Source: Callorhinus ursinus (taxonomy: Eukaryota; Chordata; Mammalia; Carnivora; Otariidae). Taken from it: a DNA stretch of 64,000 nt. The notes below the pieces were generated by a model that ran no database searches, was not told the DNA's origin, and worked only from the letters and a program-made list of their open reading frames with translations. The position numbers were made by a program, and so were the translations under genes. The stretch's first letter is position 1. Every line of letters begins with the position of its first letter. Location: the NCBI RefSeq assembly GCF_003265705.1, contig NW_020313157.1, forward strand, positions 558,001 through 622,000, given 5' to 3'. Of this stretch, positions 1-11,164 are shown one piece after another.

Positions 1-194
1 CCTACCTCTCTGCCTAAAAGGGAGGGAATTCTTTCCCCCACTTCAGCCACTCTACCCATGTCTTTGCCGCCTTATTTACAAGAGAAAAGGATGTAAGACT
101 CCTCAAGATTCATTAAGTTCCATTTCACAGGTGAACAAGGTTATTTCATGAAAAAGTAAGGAACATGAGAAGATACTCACCATTAAACATTAGG

Positions 195-990
195 GAAACA
201 GCAAGGTAAAGCCAAGAGTGAGATACCACTACATATTCACTAGAATGGGTATAAATCACAAGACAGCGAATACCAACAGCAGACAAGGATGCGGTGCCAC
301 TAGGACCCTTGTTTGTTGCTGGTAGGAATATAAAATGGTGGAGCCACCTTGGAAAACAGTTTAGCGGTTTAAGTTCAACTTAAACTAATCATGCGACCCA
401 GCAATTCCACTCCTAAGTACCCACTCAAGAGAGGCAAAAGCCTATGACCACACAAAAACATGGAAACCAATGTTCATAGCATCATTATACATAATAGCCA
501 ACATCTGGAAACAATCCAAGTATCCATCAGTTGGTGAATAGATCAACCAAATGTGGTATATCTATTACTCAACAATAGAGAGAAACTACTGATACATGTA
601 CCAACACAGATGAACCTTAAAAACATTCTGCTCTGGGCGCCTGGGTGGCTCAGGTGGTTAAGCGACTGCCTTCGGCTCAGGTCATGATCCTGGAGTCCCG
701 GGATCGAGTCCTGCATCGGGCTCCCTGCTCAGCTTCTCCCTCTGATTCCCCCCCCCCCCTCCCTTTTCCCTCTCTCTCTCAAATAAATAAATAAAATCTA
801 AAAACAAAAACAAAACAACATTCTGCTCAGCTGAATTAGAGTTTAGAAGACAGGCACAGGGTAACTCATTAGGGTGATGGAACTATTCTAAATCAGGATT
901 GTGAAGATGCTTGCATACCTTTAAGTTTGCTTAAAATTGAATTGTATATTTACAATGAATGAATTTTGTAAGATGAAATTATGTATCAGT
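195..990 (+). mobile_element. Old L1 LINE, end of ORF2 plus 3' UTR, split by a SINE
   Basis: The text follows the L1 ORF2 C-terminal region in sense: a 'gagatacca' block, 'aaaatggtggagcca', 'ggaaaacagt', 'cccagcaattccactcctaa', 'caagtatccatcagt'. A 3' UTR-like tail follows beyond the SINE, to about 990. It is strongly diverged and 5' truncated, and no open frame survives. It is of L1M type; the subfamily was not resolved. Confidence 0.85.
634..816 (+). mobile_element. CAN-SINE (tRNA-derived) inserted in the L1
   Basis: Typical head (gcgcctgggtggctcag), a CT-rich region with a run of 12 C at 748-759, and an A-rich tail with AAATAAATAAAT. A perfect 12-bp target-site duplication, aacattctgctc, lies at 622-633 and 817-828, so both ends are fixed exactly. 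The exact duplication and near-consensus body indicate a fairly young insertion. Pol III box-like head derived from a tRNA; no evidence that it is transcribed. Confidence 0.97.
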
Positions 991-2070
991 AAGCTACAAA
1001 CAAATAGAAATTCCAAATGCATGATTGCCCTTTCTTGGGTTCTATCCCTTCAACTGGGTTGTTATGTCTTGTGGGAAGATTCACTCCATGCATGGGTTTT
1101 TAGTGGAAGCTACAAATCATAGATACAGAGGTGGGTTTATATGACTCAAACCTAGGAAAGACAATACTCTTATTTCCTTGCATAGGATATAAGCACAGCC
1201 AAACAACGTTTTTCTTCAGGATTTTTCTAAGTGGAGTCACCCAAGAAAAGCCCTGTGCGTTCTATTGTTTTGGGATGTTTATCAATTAGATGTTTTGGGC
1301 TGCAAATAACAAAAAATCCATACTAAAACTAGCTTAAACCCTAAAGGAATTAAGTATTGCACACTGCAATAATTCAAGGGCTAAGATTAAACATACTTGC
1401 TTTCAATCTCACTGGGCCCTTTTTGGCCAAATGCCCAACTACAAACCAGTTGGGTCATCATCCAACGATAGCCAGGAAACTGGTTTCCAGAATGAAATGT
1501 TGACAAGGGTGAGGTTGGAGGGGGGTTATTATAACTGGCTTAGAGCAGTTAAGTCTGTCCCACTCCAACTCCAAATGGGGTTGTGGTCAGATTCTCCACT
1601 GTCACATGAACTTGATAGAGAGAGGTGGATATGTGAGTATCCATGTGAATACATGAGCAATATCAGTCCTCTGCTAGGAAGGGGAAGAACGTTATGGAAT
1701 CCAGATGAACAACCAATTGGATTCACAATAGAACTATGAGAATAAAATCCCAGAGCTGCCTATGTTTTGCCACCTGCCTGGTACAGAAAACCCACCTTCA
1801 GTGGAAGGGGATGAAGCCAATACGGTGATACATTGTGAGAGGTGTAAAGTAACAGACCAATCACTGTTGTCATTACCTGGTTCCAATGATCTCCTGTTCT
1901 TTTTGATCATAAGACCTAAAAAATGCACCTCCCTTCATTTAAAACTCAATGCAAGTGGAGTTTCGATTAATAAAAGAGCCAAGATTAATTCAGTTACAAA
2001 GTAAGTAAACTGACTTTGCAGGGGGAAGGGACAGTAAGCTCCTTAGGGATACGTGCCATGTGCACTTTCT
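991..2070. other. Unassigned stretch, possibly an old repeat fragment
   Basis: No gene recognised. About 1285-1420 (opening ggctgcaaataacaaaaaat) and about 1590-1750 resemble pieces of an ancient mammalian interspersed repeat that I cannot name. The open frames of 60-100 codons here have no recognisable domain. Confidence 0.4.
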
Positions 2071-2130
2071 TCACCGTCCAGTATATAACACAAAGCAGGT
2101 GCTCAATAAATACTTGTTGAATGAATAAAC
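2071..2130 (+). mobile_element. L2 3' end
   Basis: The terminal L2 pattern is present: 'aagcaggtgctcaataaat' followed by 'acttgttgaatgaataaa'. Only the last 60 or so bases are readable. Confidence 0.7.
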
Positions 2131-3810
2131 CTCCACCAATCTGCTCACTATATTTGACTGAACTTTTTCTTGGGAGGAAACCGAATGATTTGTCTTTCAT
2201 TTGTTGCTCAGCGGGATCCAGGGTGGGGAATGTTTGTTTCTTGCCCTCAACTCTCAGAGAAGCAAATGGGAATCGTAAGTTATTGGAACTTGTATAATAT
2301 AACAGTTACAGCACTGTGCTAGAGAATATGACTTTATTCAGTTTTATGATGCTTTGTGTTATAAGTGGGACTTCACTGTAGATGAGTCTATGGAATTATT
2401 TCTTTATAGATGATTAAAATAAAAAATGTCCTAAATTTGTTTCACCCTCTTGGAGCCGTTCTCAGTCTTAACTTCCACCTCCTAATATCTTTACTGCTCT
2501 TTCCCTAGTGTTTTCTGGAAATTGCATTCGAAGTGTAAAAATAGGCTGCAGTACTGTAATTGAAATGACAAATGCTGAAATACAAGGAAGGAAGCAAGAA
2601 GTAAAGAGACAAAATGGCTTCTGAGAGAAAAAAAAAATTGCCACTCAAATTGAACTCAATTTCACACAAAACATTTGAAACTAGCACTCTCCTCTCTGAA
2701 CCTTTCAACACAGATTGACACCTATATCTGGTTGTTTCTGAGTTCTGTTTCATAGCATCAGAGGGAGGAGCAGGGTTTGGGGGAACCCGTGTCTCTGGCA
2801 GTGGCACCGTGCCTCTGCTAAGGGTCCCTTACAAGAGTGGGTTCTAAACGCAGCTGGCTTCGACTAAGTTTCCACAGCCTGCAGTGGAACCTAAAATAAA
2901 AGAGGAGGCTCAAAGTTGTGATTGTTTTATTTTTATATAAAAAAATAAGATAATTCTATAATTTTTCACCATTATGAATCAAATAAAATAATATTTCGCT
3001 TTGTCAATGACTATTATTAATGAGATGTATCCAATATTAAGCACTGTGCTTTATTCTGAGCTCATATTCTTTCTTCTTGTTGGGTATTAAAATGTCGTTT
3101 CTATCATGGCATTCTAGGGAAAAGAGATCTTTGTTTTTGTTTGTTTTGTTTGCAGTCTTTTGTATTGAAACCATATGGGGGGGGTCCAAAATTTAGTTTT
3201 GAAATATATTGTTCTAGGATATTTGAGTCTTCTGCTTTGGAACCCCAGGGCAGGTCAGCTTTAAATGGAGGGAGATGATTATCTCCCCATGTTCCCCAAA
3301 CCTTCATGTCAGAAGGCAGTGTGCCAGATGTTCAACTCTATGTGGACAACATTCACTTTGAAAATCCAAAAATTAAGATTTTGATTCTGCGACTTCTGCC
3401 CCCATGAAGTGAATGCATAGTTGTGTGTTAAGACCCTGCTCTGGGCTCACCCCATGCTGTGGGATAACTTGGGATGATCTGTGCTCAAGGTAACTCAGAA
3501 GGAGTTTTTGTTCGCTTGTTTGTTTGTTTTGCAATGTAAAAGAAACAACAGGAATGCTAATTACAGTTAATGGAACTTGGCACGATTTCTCAGGAGGCGG
3601 TGCTAATTTGCAGAAAGTAGTGCTTCTGATTTGTTGATAAAAGGCTGAGGATCAAAGGGTAGTTTCCAGAGAGAGAAAAGTACACATTTTTTATCCATCA
3701 CCACCATGGTGGGAATAACAATGTCTTCCATATTACAAACACACCAGCAGGAAGATTTCGTTTTATTATGTACTTTATTAGGAAAATGTGTGGAGCATTG
3801 GGGAATAAAA

Positions 3811-3852
<42 letters not shown>

Positions 3853-4009
3853 CAGACTTTTTAAATGGGATTTGAAAGCCCTATTGTGGGAAATTAATTG
3901 TGGGGTATGTGGATTCTAAGTAAAACAAGGAAAATGTGGAATTACTGGCTCACACAAATGAACTTCGATTCTGTGATGCAGAATTATAGAAATGAAAGTA
4001 ATTCATAAC
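2131..4009. other. Mostly unique, AT-rich stretch with a GT microsatellite
   Basis: No interspersed repeat or exon recognised. It contains TTTG-rich text near 3130 and 3518, a TAAT-rich block at 3540-3665 and a (GT)n microsatellite (listed separately). The short minus-strand frames are unremarkable. Confidence 0.5.
3813..3850 (+). repeat. (GT)19 microsatellite
   Basis: Nineteen uninterrupted GT units. A pure tract of this length is likely to be length-polymorphic. Confidence 0.98.
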
Positions 4010-4175
4010 TTATCTGATTTGGATGCTTCATTTTACAGATAAGAGCATTAAGGTGCACAAAGATTTTTCTGAATTGCCCCGAGTCATGTGAATCCTGAGA
4101 AAACTGGAACCAGATACCGGCCTGTTGGTGAAATACAGTGCTCTTTCCACTGCACTGCACAACCTCCAAGGCAGG
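4010..4175 (-). mobile_element. MIR SINE, antisense
   Basis: The reverse-orientation MIR core is readable: 'cattttacagataagagcattaa', 'gaattgccccgagtcatgtg', and a close near 'tgctctttccactgcactgc'. Old and diverged. Confidence 0.8.
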
Positions 4176-4789
4176 ACCTGGGGGACCTGAGTCCACCCAC
4201 ATCTTCTTTCTGGAAATTACTCTCCTAGGGGACCTATCCCGCCTTAAGTGCCACTTATAACTGGAGATGTGCCTCAATTATCACCCCTCTTTAAGCTACA
4301 TGGTAAGCAAAATTTTACAGATGTAAGAAGACATTGATTGGCAAAGTCAAGGTTCAAAGGACTCTGACACGTCAATGAAGCACCAAGAGAGACAGATAAT
4401 GTGGTTTTACAGTCCTGACGCTTATATGCTCAGAAAGCACAAGCTGATTGCCCGCCATAGAAATCAACCCATTTGCAATGGCCCTTCTGGTATGGTGAAG
4501 TAAACAGGAGTAGCCTCTTCCATGTTACTGATAAAGACACTGGACTTCAAAACGCAATGAGAGAAAACTGCGTTTTGAAAGTTGAGGACACCACTTTACT
4601 TGTTGTTCTGAATTCACAATAAAGATCCTCTCTGAAAGAAATTTCTTCTTTTTTTTAAATTTAAATTTAATTAGCCAAAATAGAAGACATTTCTTTCTAT
4701 AGTCCTGCAGTCCAGTTGGGGAGATGAGCTATACATACATAAATCAATGAGAGGATATAAAATATAGTGTGAAAGTGAATTAATGGCAG
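4176..4789. other. Unassigned stretch with a possible tiny L1 3' remnant
   Basis: No gene seen. At about 4649-4677 the words ttttttttaaatttaaattt and aattagccaa resemble the antisense 3' terminus of carnivore L1. Loosely similar flanks (agaaatttctt, agacatttctt) could be a decayed duplication. Confidence 0.3.
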
Positions 4790-4990
4790 TAATTAATTAA
4801 GAACATACTAAGTGTCAAGGGCTATGCTAAGCATTTTCTCATGGAATCCTCAGAAAACTAGAGTGTCCAGCAATATTACTGCTCTCATTCAACAGTGCAG
4901 GGAAGTGGGACATCGAAGAGTCTACGTTGCTTACCCCAGATCCTACATCTTAGAGGGATAGGCCTGGGATTTAAACCAAACAGATCTTTG
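4790..4990 (-). mobile_element. MIR SINE, antisense
   Basis: Matches the reversed MIR in order: 'gtcaagggctatgctaagca' (3' end), 'ttctcatggaatcctcagaa', a degenerate 'acagtgcagggaagtgggac', and 'gggatttaaacc'. Confidence 0.75.
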
Positions 4991-5430
4991 TAGATTGCTG
5001 GGTGGCAATGATAGCAAGCTTCCTGCAAGGCACTGAGAGGTCAAGGGTAAGAGAAGAATGTTCCAGAAGTTTGTCAGGACTGATCTGGGCCTCAAAAACT
5101 AAGTAAGATTTAGACAAAGAGAAATGAAGGAGGGGCGCCTGGGTGGCTCAGTTGGTTAAGCATCTGCCTTCGACTCAGTTCATGATCTCGGGGTCCTGGG
5201 ATCAAGCCCCGCGTTGGGCTCCCTGCTCCGCGGGAGGCCTGCTTCTCCCTCTCCCACTCTGCCTGCTTGTGTTTCCTCTCTCGCTGTCTCTCCCTCTCTC
5301 TGTCAAATAAATAAATAAAATCTTAAAAAAAAAAAGAAAGAAATGAAGGAGACATTATAGGTAGAACAGAGACTGAGCAAAGGAAGTGGAGCAAGACAGG
5401 AGAGACAGTACTTGTCGCTGTCACCAGAGA
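4991..5430 (-). mobile_element. L2 LINE fragment, antisense, split by a SINE
   Basis: Outside the SINE the text keeps the antisense L2 order ('gaatgttccagaag', 'gagactgagcaaaggaagtgg'). Diverged, no coding capacity. The SINE at 5132-5339 splits it. Confidence 0.6.
5132..5339 (+). mobile_element. CAN-SINE with target-site duplication
   Basis: Full-length structure: GGGGCGCCTGGGTGGCTCAG head, CT-rich middle, AAATAAATAAAT and poly(A) tail. The 11-bp duplication gaaatgaagga lies at 5121-5131 and 5340-5350. Confidence 0.97.
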
Positions 5431-5639
5431 GAGAAAAATGGAAGACCTTGACCTGAAAATAGTCATGAAAGGCTGGTTCAGTGGGGAGCAGAGCTGGGGC
5501 AGCTCGGATGAAACCAGTGACCCGAGCCACAGTGGGTAGCAGTGGAGGTTCTGGGCTCAGATCACCTGTGTCTCAGTTGAAGATTTATCACTGCTTCAGC
5601 AGTCTCTGTATTTTCCGTAAGATTCCATCCCCTCTTAAG

Positions 5640-5745
5640 TCACTCATTCAACCAACATGCAAGGCACTGTTGGCAATGCTCAGGATACGACACAGAACAA
5701 AACAAAGCTTAATCAGACTGTCTCGGTTCAAGGCTAACCAAAGTA
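5640..5745 (-). mobile_element. L2 3' end, antisense
   Basis: Reads 'cactcattcaaccaacatgc', 'aaggcactgttggcaatgct' and 'gaacaaaacaaagctt', which is the reverse of the L2 3' terminus. Confidence 0.75.
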
Positions 5746-5857
5746 GGTATCTCTCAGATAAGGGAGTTGTCCAGGAAGTCCAGGCTAATCCCTCAGACTG
5801 CCACATAGAAAGTGTTGGAAAAACACTGCTAGGGAGACACAAGAGGAATTGCTGCCA

Positions 5858-5885
<28 letters not shown>
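5858..5885 (+). repeat. (TTA)n microsatellite
   Basis: About nine ATT/TTA units, then attactatttttttg. It creates the run of Y residues in an otherwise meaningless 153-codon frame. Confidence 0.95.
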
Positions 5886-5888
<3 letters not shown>

Positions 5889-6028
5889 TTTTTTGAAACA
5901 GTGATTCATTTTGTCATCATGACATCTATACTTTCCATATAAGAGGTTTCAGGGATTTGAAATCATCTATATACAAAACATAAAATAATATTAATTATCC
6001 AGTGCACATATGCCAAAATAATAATGAT

Positions 6029-6050
6029 GTCATATATATTTATATATGAC
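6029..6050. repeat. Short AT-rich inverted repeat
   Basis: Ten-base arms gtcatatata / tatatatgac around a two-base centre. Chance in AT-rich DNA is possible. Confidence 0.9.
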
Positions 6051-6134
6051 ATATATAATATAAAAATATCCTCCAGGCACGGGGAGAAGGCAGATGAACT
6101 GACACTCGAAATCATCACATGCCACAAAACAGCC

Positions 6135-6279
6135 TTAACCTCAGTGTGGCTGTAAAGCCTGCACCAAGTTATGGTTTTATCACTTATTCTGAGCTTCTCT
6201 ATCTTCATGTGTAAATGGGGCTCATAATGCACTTGTTGTGAAGGATTATTATGAAGATGTAATTAGTCAAGCATATTAG
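6135..6279 (+). mobile_element. MIR SINE, left part, interrupted by MER20
   Basis: Sense MIR core: 'tctatcttcatgtgtaaatg', 'gggctcataatgcacttgtt', 'gtgaaggattattatgaaga'. The remainder of the MIR resumes at about 6509. Confidence 0.8.
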
Positions 6280-6508
6280 CAGTTCTCAACGGGGGGGGGG
6301 GGGGGTGGTCCTCCAGGGGGGATTTGGCCATGTCTGGAGACATTTTTGGTTGTCACAACTGGGAGGGGGGGGTGTTGCTACTGGATCTAGTGGGTAGAAG
6401 TCAGGGGGTGAGGCTAAACATCTTGCATATGCACAGGGCATACCCCCCTTCCCAACAAAGAACTATCCGACCCATATTATCAATAGTGCCAAGGTTGAAA
6501 AACCTTGA
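6280..6508 (+). mobile_element. MER20 (hAT-Charlie nonautonomous DNA transposon)
   Basis: Near-full-length MER20: 'cagttctcaac' start, 'ggccatgtctggagaca', 'ttttggttgtcacaactggg', 'ctagtgggtagaagtcaggg', 'caacaaagaactatccgac', 'caatagtgccaaggttgaaa' end. A run of 15 G at 6291-6305 replaces the normal G-rich text. MER20 copies are known as endometrial regulatory elements in placental mammals; nothing here shows activity of this copy. Confidence 0.92.
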
Positions 6509-6580
6509 TATATGGAAAGCCCTTAGTACAAGGCCTAGCATATCATAGGAATTGAAAAAATGTTACTGTTCCATTACAAT
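6509..6580 (+). mobile_element. MIR SINE, right part (continues 6135-6279)
   Basis: Text 'gaaagcccttagtacaaggc' followed by 'ctagcatatcataggaattg' matches the MIR 3' portion and picks up where the left part stops, so MER20 inserted into an existing MIR. Confidence 0.7.
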
Positions 6581-7411
6581 TATCCTCTTCAACATCACCA
6601 TCAAACTGTATCCTGTGCATGTAAGCAGGAGAAGACCATGGCCATGGATGTTGGCAGAATTTGAAACAATGATTGGCGTTGCCTTCTTATTAGAAGACTC
6701 CACATTTTCCCTACCCTGAAATACTGGCTGATTTGCCCCTTTTTCTACCACATCCAAACACCTATTGTCACTGTAGCAAACTCCATATATAAATTCAGTT
6801 GTGATTCTGTGCCATGGTTTATTTCTTTTAATTAGAGTCTTAGAATTATTCCCCATGGAGTTCAACCAAGAAGGACATCACAAAACCTTTAAAAAATATT
6901 ATGTTAACAAATGAAGTTAAGGCTAAAATAGAGCCACACTCCTCCCATTTGAAAGTATATTTGTTCAAGTCAGGAGAATGAAGGCTGCATGAATTATTCA
7001 TTAGAATAACAGTTTATTGGCAAAATTGTTGTCTTTGGATGGTATGCATTATGGAGTGAATAAATAAAGAGGTACGGATATTTTTAGGGACTGAAGAGTG
7101 AATCTAGGAAGAAAATTCGTAATAGGAAGGAGAGGAAGTTATGGCTAGAAGTGGCTGAGGCTTCTCAGTAAAATATGCGAAGGACATAAAAATGGCCTCG
7201 ACCAAGATGTAGAGTAGAAAAAACAAGTAAAACCCTTCTAACTGCTTTGCTCTTGCATATATGTGGCTGCTTCCATTCAATTTTTAATTGAAAGTTTTCT
7301 GTACCAGTATGAACAAAATTAATTAGGTTTCCTATGGCTATCTTCCTGAGCTGGCCGACAAGGTTCACAAATTCACATTGATTGAGACCTGGAGTACAAT
7401 CTGACCACTGT
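6581..7411. other. Unassigned unique stretch
   Basis: No gene or repeat recognised. The minus-strand frames of 95-100 codons show no domain or codon pattern worth naming. Confidence 0.5.
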
Positions 7412-8530
7412 GTTTTTTTTAAATGAGATATAATTGACATACAACATTGCATAAGTTCAAAGTGTACAATGTGTTCATATGATACATTTGCAGTATGATT
7501 ATCTCCATAGCGTTTGCTAACATTTCTATCAGGTCACACAGTCATTATTTCTTTTTTGTGGTGAGAATATTTAAGATCTAGTTTCTGAGCAACTTGGAAG
7601 TAAATGACACAGTATTGTTGACTATAATCACAGTGCTGTGCATTAGATCTCCAGAATTATCTCATTTATCTTTTATCTGCAAGTTTGTACCCTTTGACCA
7701 ACATCTCACCAATTCCCCTAGCTCCCAGCTCCTGATAGCCACCACTCTGCTCTCTGTTTTTACAAATTCAACTATTTTACATTCCACATATAAGTAATAC
7801 CATAAAATATTTGTCTTTCTCTGTCTGAATTATCTCATTTAGCACAATATCCTCAAGGTCCATCCATGTTGTGGCAAATGGCAGGATTTCCTTCTTTTTC
7901 ATGGCTAAATTCCATTCCATTAAATACATATAAATATACACATATATATCTTCTTCATTCACCCATTGACAGACACTTAGGTTGTTTGCATATCTTTGCT
8001 ATTGTGAATAATGCTGGGATAAACATCGGAGTGTGGGTATCTCTTCAAGACAACAGTTTCATTTCCTTTAGATATATATTCAGAAGTGGGATTGCTGGAT
8101 CATGTGGTCATTTGATTTGTAATTTTCTAAGGAACCTCCGTACTGTTTTTCCATAGTGACAGAACCAATTTATATTCCCACCAACGGAAGGAATTCCCTT
8201 TTTGTCATACCCTCTCCAACAGTTACCTCTTGTCTTCTTGATAATGGCCATTCTAACAGGTGTGAGATAATATCTTACTGTGCTTTTGAATTGTATTTCT
8301 CTGATTAGTGATGTTGAGCATCTTTTCATATACCTTTTCATCATCTGGATGTCTCCTTTGGAAAAATGTCTATTCGGTTCCTCTGCCCATTTTTTAAAAA
8401 TAAGACTGCTTGTGTTTTTGTTATTGAGTTGTAGGTGTTTTTATATATTTTGGATATTAACCCCTTACTGGATATATGGCTTACAAATATTTTCTCCTGT
8501 TCTGTAGGTTACATTTTCATTTTGTTAGTT
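7412..8530 (-). mobile_element. L1 LINE, 3' UTR and ORF2 C-terminus, antisense
   Basis: A minus-strand reading at about 7777-7962 gives ILPFATTWMDLEDIVLNEI, the conserved C-terminal block of L1 ORF2p. The plus strand shows the usual antisense L1 words ('ccattgacagacacttaggt', 'tgctattgtgaataatgctg', 'tggccattctaacaggtgtg'). It is 5' truncated and broken by stops and frameshifts. L1MA/L1MB type is likely. Confidence 0.95.
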
Positions 8531-8966
8531 TGACCATGGAGTTTTGGTGCTCACTTTTCTCCCATCTCTGCCTGGCTTTACTTGCTCAGTTTTGTTCCGG
8601 CACATATCAGATGGAGTTCATCTGCCTTCACTCTCCAGCCCGCTGCCAATCAGACCTTGGCCCATTTCCTGTTCAGAGTGAAGAAACTCACTCATGTTCT
8701 ACAGACTTTCCAGATCAAACCTCAGCTTGCTAGGGAAACCACACTCCCATTAGCAATAATGCTGCTCATGTAAAAGCTGCCTTTGGTAAGTGAACTTTAA
8801 TGCTGATTGACTGAAAAGAAAGGAGACAATTTTGTTTCACTGAATCCCTTTAAACGTAGTTAATGTCGTAAACTATTCCAGAGCATTTCATTTTCATGTT
8901 TTTCCCCTGGGGAGGAAAAAACCTGCTTCCTGAAAAATGAAAAGCTGAGTTAAAAAAAATAAAATA
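8531..8966. other. Unassigned unique stretch
   Basis: No repeat recognised. A gtaagt donor-like word occurs near 8786, but no acceptor or coding frame supports an exon. Confidence 0.5.
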
Positions 8967-9136
8967 GGGGTGCCTGGGTGGCTCAGATCATGATCCCAGC
9001 ATCCTCGGATCAAGCCCCGCATCGGGCTCCCTGCTCAGCAGGGGAGTCTGCTTTTCCCTCTCCCTCTGCCCTTGCTCGTATGCTCTCTCTCTCTCTCTCT
9101 CAAATAAATAAATAAATAAAATATTTTTAAAAATTC
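8967..9136 (+). mobile_element. CAN-SINE with an internal deletion
   Basis: Head ggggtgcctgggtggctcag runs directly into atcatgatcccagcatcc, so the 25-30 bases that normally lie between two nearby ctcag words are missing. CT-rich segment and AAATAAATAAATAAAA tail are normal. Probable 9-bp duplication aataaaata at 8958-8966 and 9137-9145. Confidence 0.95.
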
Positions 9137-9245
9137 AATAAAATAATTAAAAATCCCCACCTTGTGTGGTTCTACCCTGTTAAGAATGGTTTTTTTGTGA
9201 TCCCCAACATCCCTAGATAATGCACAGAAATTGAACACTTTCCTA

Positions 9246-9644
9246 GAAGAAGAGTTGGCACACTTTCTCTGTGAAGGGTCAGAGAGTAACTATTTTAGGC
9301 TTTGAGGGCCATCGGGTCTCTCAGCTCTGACACTGTAGCTTCAAAGCCACCATCAACAATATGTAAATGAGGGGTGCCTGGGTGGCTCAGTCCTTAAGCA
9401 TCTGCCTTCCCCTCATGTGGGATCAAGCCCCTCATTGGGCTCCCTGCTCAGCGGGGAGCCTGCTTCTCCCTCTCCCACTCCCCTTGCTTGTGTTCCCTCT
9501 GTTGCTGTGTCTCTCTCTGTCAAATAAATAAATAAAATAAAATAAAAATATGTAAATGAATGAACAATGAATAAGTAAATATTTATTCACAAAAATAGGC
9601 AACAGGCTGCATTTGGCCCTCAGGCCTTAGTTTGCTGACCCCTG
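9246..9644 (-). mobile_element. hAT-type nonautonomous DNA transposon, split by a SINE
   Basis: Ends are inverted: left 'agagttggcacactttctct', right 'tagtttgctgacccctg'. The interior has 'actattttaggctttgaggg' and 'gcatttggccctcaggcctt', words of a widespread mammalian Charlie-group MER element (terminal consensus CAGGGGTCGGCAAACT). Exact subfamily not named. Old; interrupted at 9371-9546. Confidence 0.8.
9371..9546 (+). mobile_element. CAN-SINE inserted in the hAT element
   Basis: Perfect 13-bp duplication aatatgtaaatga at 9358-9370 and 9547-9559. The region after the head is shortened (ctcagtccttaagcatctgc). CT-rich part and AAATAAATAAATAAAATAAA tail present. Confidence 0.97.
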
Positions 9645-9649
9645 GTTGC

Positions 9650-10287
9650 TGAAACAAATGACTACTAACTTAATAGCTTGATACAACAAACATTTTTTCT
9701 CTAGCAGTTCTGGAGCGGAAGCCCAACTCAGAGTGTTGGCAGGGCTGTGTGCCCCCCCCAAGGCTCTAGAAGAGAAATCTCCCTTGCCGCTTTCAGCTCC
9801 TGGTGGCTCCCGGTGTTCCTTGGTTTGTGACTGTGTCCCTCCAGCCCCAGCCTCTGTCTTCACACAGCCTTGTCTGTGCCTCTGTGAGGCCAAATCTCAC
9901 TCTATTTTTCTTTTTTTAAAAAATATTTTATTTATTTATTTGACAGAGAGAGAGGGAGAACAAGCAGGGGGAGCAGCAGGGGGAGAGGGAGAAGCAGGCT
10001 CCCCGCTGAGCAGGGAGCCCGATGCGGGGCTCGATCCCAGGACCCCGGGATCATGACCTGAGCCGAAGGCAGACGCTTAATGACTGAGCCACCCAGGCGC
10101 CCCTCCCTCTATTTTTTCTTAAAAAGGACAGCGACCATGGGATTTAGGGCCTTCTCTGATTCCAGAATGATTTTGCCCCAATATCCTTAACTAATTACAT
10201 CTGCAAAGACCTATTTCCAAATGAGGTCACATTCTAAGGTTCGAGGTAGACGTGAATTTGGCGGGAGCACTCTTCAACCCACTACAC
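9650..10287 (-). mobile_element. MLT1-like MaLR LTR, antisense, split by a SINE
   Basis: On the minus strand the text follows the MLT1 LTR: a 'gtgctcccgccaaattcacg' start region, 'gaatgtgacctcatttggaa', 'gcagatgtaattagttaagg', then the 3' end near 'tccagaactgctagaga'. It is a solitary, diverged LTR of the ERVL-MaLR group with no internal retroviral genes seen. The SINE at 9912-10103 splits it. Confidence 0.85.
9912..10103 (-). mobile_element. CAN-SINE, antisense, inside the LTR
   Basis: Reverse structure: T-rich start, TTTATTTATTTATTTGACAG, purine-rich middle, and gagccacccaggcgcccc end. Flanking duplication of about 15 bases (tcactctatttttct at 9897-9911; tccctctattttttct at 10104-10119) with one mismatch and one indel. 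Confidence 0.97.
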
Positions 10288-11132
10288 CTGTTCCAGAAGA
10301 AGCGTGCCCCCTCCTGTTCCAGAGGCTGAATCACAGAAACAAACTACAATGACAAGGACATTGTGATCACAGTTACACACTAAGCCTGAACCCAGCCCAC
10401 TCTTTGCTACGAAGGGAGACGGGCAAGTGCTGGAGATGAGTTAGGTGCGGATGCAGCGATCTGGGACTTTCTCACTGTTGTCATCAGGACAGAAAGAAAA
10501 TTCCAACAAGAGCGTTGTTACCAGATGCTGTGTCTGCGCACCCCCAACTTAGGTCCCACCTAAGTCCCACCAGTGAGGTGTCCCACGTCCTGGGGAATGT
10601 TGCCATGCATTTTGAGAGATGAGCTATTGGCTTTCCATCTTGAGTCCACATTACAGCGGCTCCTCTGGGCTCCTTGTAGTTCTATCTTATGCCACAGACG
10701 GTGTTGTCAGTGCCTGCCTGGAAGTCCTATTTGAAGCCACCCTAGCACATCTGTTGAGAAGAGACTGGGGCACACAGACGGATACCCCGCATCCCTCTTC
10801 CATCTGACTGCTCAGGTGTATCAGGACAGTGGGACCATTGCGACAATAATGCAAACAACCTATAAGTGACTATCAAACTGTTCTTAACCATCCTCTGGCC
10901 ACCCCAACCCTGGGGTTTCTCCCAGGCCACCGCACTGCATAGTCTCTAACCTCCAATTCCCACCCTCCTCCCCACTGGCTGAATCACAGGCTGTTTGTGG
11001 ACCTCTCTCTAGTTTTCTTTCTTTCCTCATATATACCTCATGCCCTCAGAACATTACCTTTAACCTCATAACTTGTTTGCTGATTTAGGTTTTTCTCTTA
11101 AAAACAGATTATTCATTCCCTTGGAAGAAATC

Positions 11133-11164
<32 letters not shown>

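Noticed and set aside
5481..5942. 153-codon frame
   Set aside because: Ends in poly-tyrosine from the TTA microsatellite and overlaps an antisense L2. No coding signal.
7777..7962. Minus-strand frame matching L1 ORF2p
   Set aside because: Real L1 homology, but a short surviving piece of a dead element, not a functional gene.
8770..8800. Donor-like gtaagt as an exon end
   Set aside because: No acceptor, no conserved frame, no neighbouring exon.
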